A stretch of DNA of 64,000 bases from Mangifera indica (lineage: Eukaryota > Streptophyta > Magnoliopsida > Sapindales > Anacardiaceae): the NCBI RefSeq assembly GCF_011075055.1, contig NC_058138.1, forward strand, positions 8,700,001 to 8,764,000, read 5' to 3'. Within the stretch, counting starts at the first letter, position 1; each line of letters opens with the position of its first letter. The notes under the pieces are model-generated. The model had not been told where the DNA came from. It searched no databases and saw only the letters and a program-made list of their open reading frames with translations. This document shows, one piece after another, positions 58,461-64,000 of the stretch. The translations under genes and the position numbers were made by a program.

Positions 58461-61370
58461 ATAACTACTAATGTCTTACTACGAATTATAGATAACAATA
58501 TATTGACCATACTGAACTTTAAAGACTAGCTAAGAAATTTGAGAATTGTTCTCACCTCTGAAAAGGTTGCGTATGCATTGGAAGCACCCATTCCACTTGA
58601 CTTGGCTCTGGATGCCACAGATGATGAAAGGGAAGTTTTTAAAGCCTAGCAAGATCATAATCTGAGAGTCTAAAGCTACATGCTAGCTTCAATGAATAAA
58701 AAGCTCCAAACAAAGCATGAAAACATGTTGAGTGCGTACGATATATTCATCACCTTACAAGAGTTGTATAGCAAGAACTCACGAGTGGTCGAGTATGATT
58801 TGTATGCTATAGTTTTCGAAATGAGACTAAGGGAGGGAATACCTCCAGATACCCATATCATTAGGATGATAAATATTCTGGAATAGCTAAATGTCTATGA
58901 GGTTGTGATTCCCCACAAAATCAAGGTGAATTTGATTCTTCAATCCCTCTCGAATAGTTATAAACTGTTTATAACAAACTATAATCTAAATAGAATTGAC
59001 CACACATTTCCAAAACTTCTAAATGGGATTTAGGAATTCTATAAGCAAGGGAAAGGGCATGAAGAAGTTAACATTGCCTCTATAACTGGAGCAAAGAAGA
59101 AACGCAAACGACCTTAGAAAGGTCCAACAGTTGGACTAAAGAAAAAAAACTTTGAAAAAACCCAACCCAATATAGACAAGGTCAAGGTAAAAGGGCACTA
59201 GATAAGGAATTGTCCTCTATACCTTCAGAGTTTGAAGAAAAAGAAAGCAGATATATTTCCTTCATTTGTGATGAAATTTGAGTTAAATGTTAATTCAAAT
59301 GATCAAATCTGGATATTAGATTCAACAGCTACGTCTCATATAAATATGCCATTGCAGGACTTGTAGAATAGTTATGTACTATCCAAGAATGAAGTCATTT
59401 TAAAGATGGCCAACGGAGCAAGAGTTGTAGTTAAAGCCATAAGAGATCATTCTTTGAAGCTTCCATCAAGACATCTTTTGAGATTGTACAAAGTTCTATA
59501 TTTTGCTAAAACTACTAGAAATATAATTTTTGTATCTGTCTGATGTAAAAATGGTTACAACGTGTAGTTCAATGGTAATGAATGTTTGATTCATTTTGGA
59601 AATTCTCTAATGGACAAAGCAGGAAATACAAACGGTTTGTATGTTTTAGAACTAAATACTCTAAATATTGTAAATTCTATTATGAATAAAAGATCTCGAA
59701 AAAAAATTAATCCAAGGTTACTTTCACATCATCGTTTTGGTCATATAAGAGACAATAGAATAATGAGATTGGAAACAAGTGGAATTTTGAATTCATTGGG
59801 TTATGAACCCTATCCAACTTGTGAATCCTGTCTTTAAGAAAAACTGACCAAATTACTGTTTAAAAATAAAGGGAAAAGATCCAAAGAACTATTAGAACTA
59901 ATATATTATGATGTATGCAAACCATTTGGTGAAATGGCGAGAAATGGTTTTCAATACTTTATCACTTTTACCAACGATTATTAAAGGTATGGATATGTGT
60001 ATTTAATGAAATACAAATTTGACTCATATCCTAGATGACTCCTTTGTATACACCGTAATATAATAGTGTATTAAAAAGGAGGAATCATATCCTATTAGAT
60101 ATGGTATGAGCCATGGTAAGTTTTACAAACCTACCGACATCATTATAGAGATATGCATTGTTTACCGTTGCGCATATTCTAAACAAAGCACTGGCCAAAT
60201 CAGTTCAGAAAATACTATATGAAATGTGGTATGGTAAACCTCCCAGTGTTAATTATTTTAAAATTTAAGGATATCCAGCTTATGTTAAATTAATTAAAAC
60301 CGATAAGTTGGATGTCAAGTCCGAAAAGGCTTGGTTCATAGGATATCCTAAAGATTGTCTAAGGTATCACTTTTACTTTCCAACCGATCAAAGAATTTCG
60401 ATTAGTGGAAATACACATTTCTTAGCGAAGGAGTTCTTGTAAGAAAGAGGTGTGAAAAGAATAATAGAGCTCAAAGAAAATTTTGAAAGCCTTAGATCAA
60501 ATAGGTTGAGCTAGAAGAGTCTTCTTAATAGACCTCTACATTTGATATACCAATTCTAGATCAAAGATTTTCTAGAGTATCCAAACCTTTAGAAAGATGA
60601 ATTTCTTTATGAGCAAGATTTTGAATCTTATTTAGTAGGAGAAATAAATCATAATGATGATCCTAGAAGCTATGAGGAAGCAATACTGAATATTGATTCA
60701 GGTAGATGGCTAAAAGCAATGGATTCTAAAATAGAATCTATGCATGCTAATCAAGTCTAGACACTTGTTGATTCTCCCGAAGAAATTGTTTCTATTGGTC
60801 GTAAGTGGGTGTTCAAGAGAAAGATTGGCAAGGATGGATATGTGGAGACTTATAAGGTACGACTAGTAGCAAAGGGTTATACTTAGAAACAGAGGTTGGA
60901 TTATAAGGAAACTTTTTCGCCCGTTGCTATGTTTAAATCCATCTGAATAATACTAGTTATTGTAGCATACCATGATTATGAAATTTGGCACATGGATGTC
61001 AAGATCGTGTTCCTCAATGGGTTCATTGAGTAAAACATATATTATATGTAGATGACATACTACTAATGGGTAATGACATTGGCATGATGAATGAGGTCAA
61101 GATCTAGCTATCTAGAACTTCTTAATGAAAGATTTGAGAGACGTTACATACGTCCTTGGAATTAGTATCTATAGATATAGAACAAAAAAGATAATTGGAT
61201 TATCCCAAAAAATGTACATAGAAAAGTTGTTGAAAAGTTCAACATGAAAAACTCGAAAAGAGGACTTTTACCCTTCACTCACGGTCTTCATCTTTCTAAA
61301 GATATGAGTACAAAGATCAATGAATAGTGATAACAGATGCGTAATGTGCCTTATGCTTCGGCTATAGGTG
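58460..61370 (+). pseudogene. Ty1/copia 2 gag-pol remnant
   Basis: Gag from about 58470 (YALEAPIPLD, LQELYSKNSR, MRLREGIPPDTHI, LPSL-type block, basic tail at 59095), a degenerate knuckle, a protease region (WILDSTATSHI near 59308, Gly of DSGA-type motif changed to Thr), GAG-pre-integrase at 59640-59835 (LSHHRFGHI, CESCL), an integrase with a large deletion (about 60010-60060), RRNHILLDM and NKALAKSV blocks, then RT from about 60700 (WLKAMDSKIESM, RKWVFKRKIG, HMDVKIVFLNG) and a YVDD-type block near 61040. It breaks off at 61370 inside the MRNVPYASAIG motif, where an inverted gypsy LTR begins. Many stops and frameshifts. Confidence 0.85.
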
Positions 61371-63400
61371 GTGTAACCTCTCCAAACCTATAGGTGTGTT
61401 ACAGAAAAAACGGTAAGAGTTCACCTATTGTAAAGGGCCCGAGGAAATTTTTTTTATTTTTAATTATACCCTGTAATACTCCCAATTAGCAATTCACACA
61501 AACCATTCCTATCAATCAACTGGATTTTCATCAACCTAATCACAATTAACAAAATAAATACTTAATAGTAACCATCATAAAAATTACCACCCATAGAAAC
61601 TTTATAACCAATTTCAATGACTAATCATATATATATACATATATAGATATATACACAATCACATATATACATATAGGAAACAAAATATATACATATCCAC
61701 CAATATCTATATCAAGTATATATATATATATATATGCATATATTCACATATACATAAAAAAACATATAAAGCAACAAAAATATGATGTCTTCCTCCATCA
61801 GCCTTATGTCTCACTAGTACTCCCCAAGAATCTCTGCTGCAACTCTTTACTTATAAAAATATTAAATTAAACGGAGTGAGCGATCACGACTCAGTAAGAA
61901 AATCATACTCAATATTCAAGGAATTTCATATCAATACTAATTTCTTCTATACTTAGCATGTCTGGGTTATTCATATACAAAATAATTTACACGGAACACG
62001 TATTAACCACATATCATAATTCTCTTCATTCACACATTTATTCCTTTCCTTACTATACAAATATTATTCACTCGTTATGATTTATGCATATATGAGTGTC
62101 ATGACTTTTCTATTTTCTGATCGTATATCTTTCTCAACTCTTTATCAGCCACAGAGGCTTGTATACATGATTCGGATGCAAATGACTTTCATAAAATATT
62201 TACTAATTCTTTATCTTTTTTTGTCAAATATTTTCATTGACCGGTCTAGACTACATAAGACAGTACTCGCAGTCACCATGTAAGGTACAATCCTCTCTTA
62301 CATGCATATTTCACCATTTTTTCTTTGTTGTCCACACAGTACAACTGACATCTTCCTTTGTTGTCCACACAGTACGGCTAATATCTTTCTTTGCTGTCCA
62401 CACAGTACAACTGATATCTTTCTTTGCTGTCCACACAGTACAGCTCGCGTGTAAGGATTTTAAGCATGCTTTCTGCTTTCCTGTATCATATGAGTCATTA
62501 TAAAACAAAAAACACTTGTTTTCCATTTCTTGAAAACATGCATAACTTAGAAAATGTTCTTCCTCTTTCTTTATTTTTTTGAAATCATGCATATGTTATG
62601 ATTCCTCAGGTATGCATGTATAACCATAACATGAAATATGTCCATTTATTGTTTTTCCTTATTCTTTTCAAGCCTCATTGAGCATCAAATTATTTTCTCA
62701 TGCATTTACATATATCTCATGCATTCCATATAAATATACATATTTATTATAATGGTTTTTTTTACACATATCATGCACATAATTAAACAGAATTAACCTA
62801 CATCACATAAAATGACATTTTTGCCCTTATGGATATAAAGGTTATTCCATATATCATGCACATAATTAAGCAAAAATTAACCTTATTGATAAAATTACAT
62901 GTTTACCCTTAATACAAATTCTTTCATCAATTCATCATTTCTCATATATTCAACACACAAAATCCACTAAGCTAACCCTAGGATTATGAAATGTCTAAAA
63001 TACCCTTATGACCAAAAATTACATCATGAATCCTAATGAATTTCTTTATCCTTTTAAGCATAAATCACCTTAATTCCAATACCTTACACACTTATACAAG
63101 TAAAGGTTATTTAAATAACCTAACTCAAATTACTTCAAGTATATAAAATATGAAATTTTTACCTTTTCTTTGCTAATTAGGTGATTTAAGCCTATCCTCC
63201 TTCTTTTCTTCTTCCTAGCAACCTTAATCAACCAAACACATAATCATCCATCAAAACTCTAAACTTCACATCTCTTAAAAATTAAACTTTTTACCTTAGA
63301 ACTTACCAGAATTGATAGATCTACACTTTTTATAACTGAAGGCTCTGGAAATTAGGTGGTTTAGCTAGGTTTTTTGATGAATTTTGCTTGAAGGAAAAAC
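61371..63400 (-). repeat. Family-A LTR, minus strand, 5'-truncated
   Basis: The plus strand starts TGTAACCTCTCC, the complement of the LTR end, and runs backward through the TA tracts, the TATA region, the minisatellite (62325-62450, four units) and the GGCCATAAGGG region to about LTR offset 365, where it stops. It cut copia 2 at 61370. Confidence 0.88.
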
Positions 63401-64000
63401 TCTAAGTTATGCATGTTTTCGAAAAATGGAAAACAAGTGTTTTTGGTTTTATAATGACTCATATGGTACAGGAAAGCAGAAAGTATGCTTAAAATCCTCA
63501 CACGTGAGCTGTATTATGTGGACAACAAAGAAAAATATCAGTTGTACTATATGGATAGCAAAGAAAGATATTAGTTGTACTGTGTGGACAACAAAGAAAG
63601 ATGTTAGTTGTACTGTGTGGACAACAAGGAAAAAAATAGAGAAATACGCGTGTAAGAGAGGATTGTATCTTGTATGGTGACTGCGAGTACTGTCTTATGT
63701 AGTCTAGACCGATCAATGAAAATATTTGACAAGCAAAAAAAAAAGAATTAGCAAATATTTTATGAAAGTCATTTGTATTAGAATCATGCATGCAAGCTTA
63801 TGTGGCTGATAAAGAGTTGAGAAAGATGTACGATCAGAAAATAGAAAAGTCATGGCACTCATACATGCATAAATCATAACGAGTGAATCATAATTGTATA
63901 GTAAGGAAATGAATAAATGGGTGAAAGAAGAGAATTATGATATGTGTTTAATGCGTGTTTCGTTTCAATTATTTTGTATGTGAATAGCCCAGACATGCTG
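63401..64000 (+). repeat. Family-A LTR, plus strand, runs off the window
   Basis: Starts mid-LTR (offset about 1043, TAAGTTATGCATGTTTTC) and continues to the window end. The minisatellite has four units at 63507-63640. With the preceding inverted LTR it forms an inverted repeat: about 61940-62545 pairs with 63401-64000. Confidence 0.88.

Overview
The window is nuclear DNA of a flowering plant, probably a eudicot: it is AT-rich, has a 12-exon GT-AG spliced gene, and is otherwise mostly plant transposable elements (Ty3/gypsy of a Tekay/Del-like type, Ty1/copia, Mutator-like MITEs, a DUF1985/MULE-like remnant). I cannot name the species. No tRNA, rRNA, CRISPR or bacterial feature was seen.

Layout. 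1-2568: three members of one palindromic Mutator-like MITE family lie in a row, the last ending 273 bp before a start codon. 2842-6795: an intact 12-exon gene for a 409-residue kinase-fold protein with a plastid-transit-like N-terminus and degenerate catalytic motifs. 7797-8180 (minus): a small intronless gene for a two-pass membrane protein of unknown function, with a decayed, internally deleted relative at about 32.3-32.6 kb. 8943-9728: a young 786-bp near-palindromic MITE with a perfect 9-bp target duplication. 9810-25890: a 16-kb gypsy array of three LTRs and two internal domains, bracketed by one 5-bp target duplication. 25891-28180: host-like sequence with a broken DUF1985-type reading frame. 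28181-30514: a solo LTR of a second gypsy family (family B). 30515-33377: unique sequence, a possible exon, the broken membrane-protein copy and a copia leader fragment.

33378-48760 is a nest. A family-B pol end appears to have been split by a third family-A gypsy (34421-42986), whose 5' LTR was in turn hit by a MITE. Then come the B pol end and LTR start, an inverted B LTR with its integrase region on the minus strand, and further B LTR pieces. 48873-55319 is a decayed copia element, 55320-61370 a second unrelated copia, cut at 61370 by an inverted family-A LTR (minus, to about 63.4 kb) that abuts another family-A LTR in plus orientation running off the window.

Only two genes look functional. 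The rest records layered insertion, LTR recombination and decay. The most unusual structures are the three-LTR array, whose two internal copies share some premature stops and differ in others, and the kinase-like gene that has lost its HRD and DFG residues. All coordinates and domain calls come from reading the sequence; no similarity search was run.
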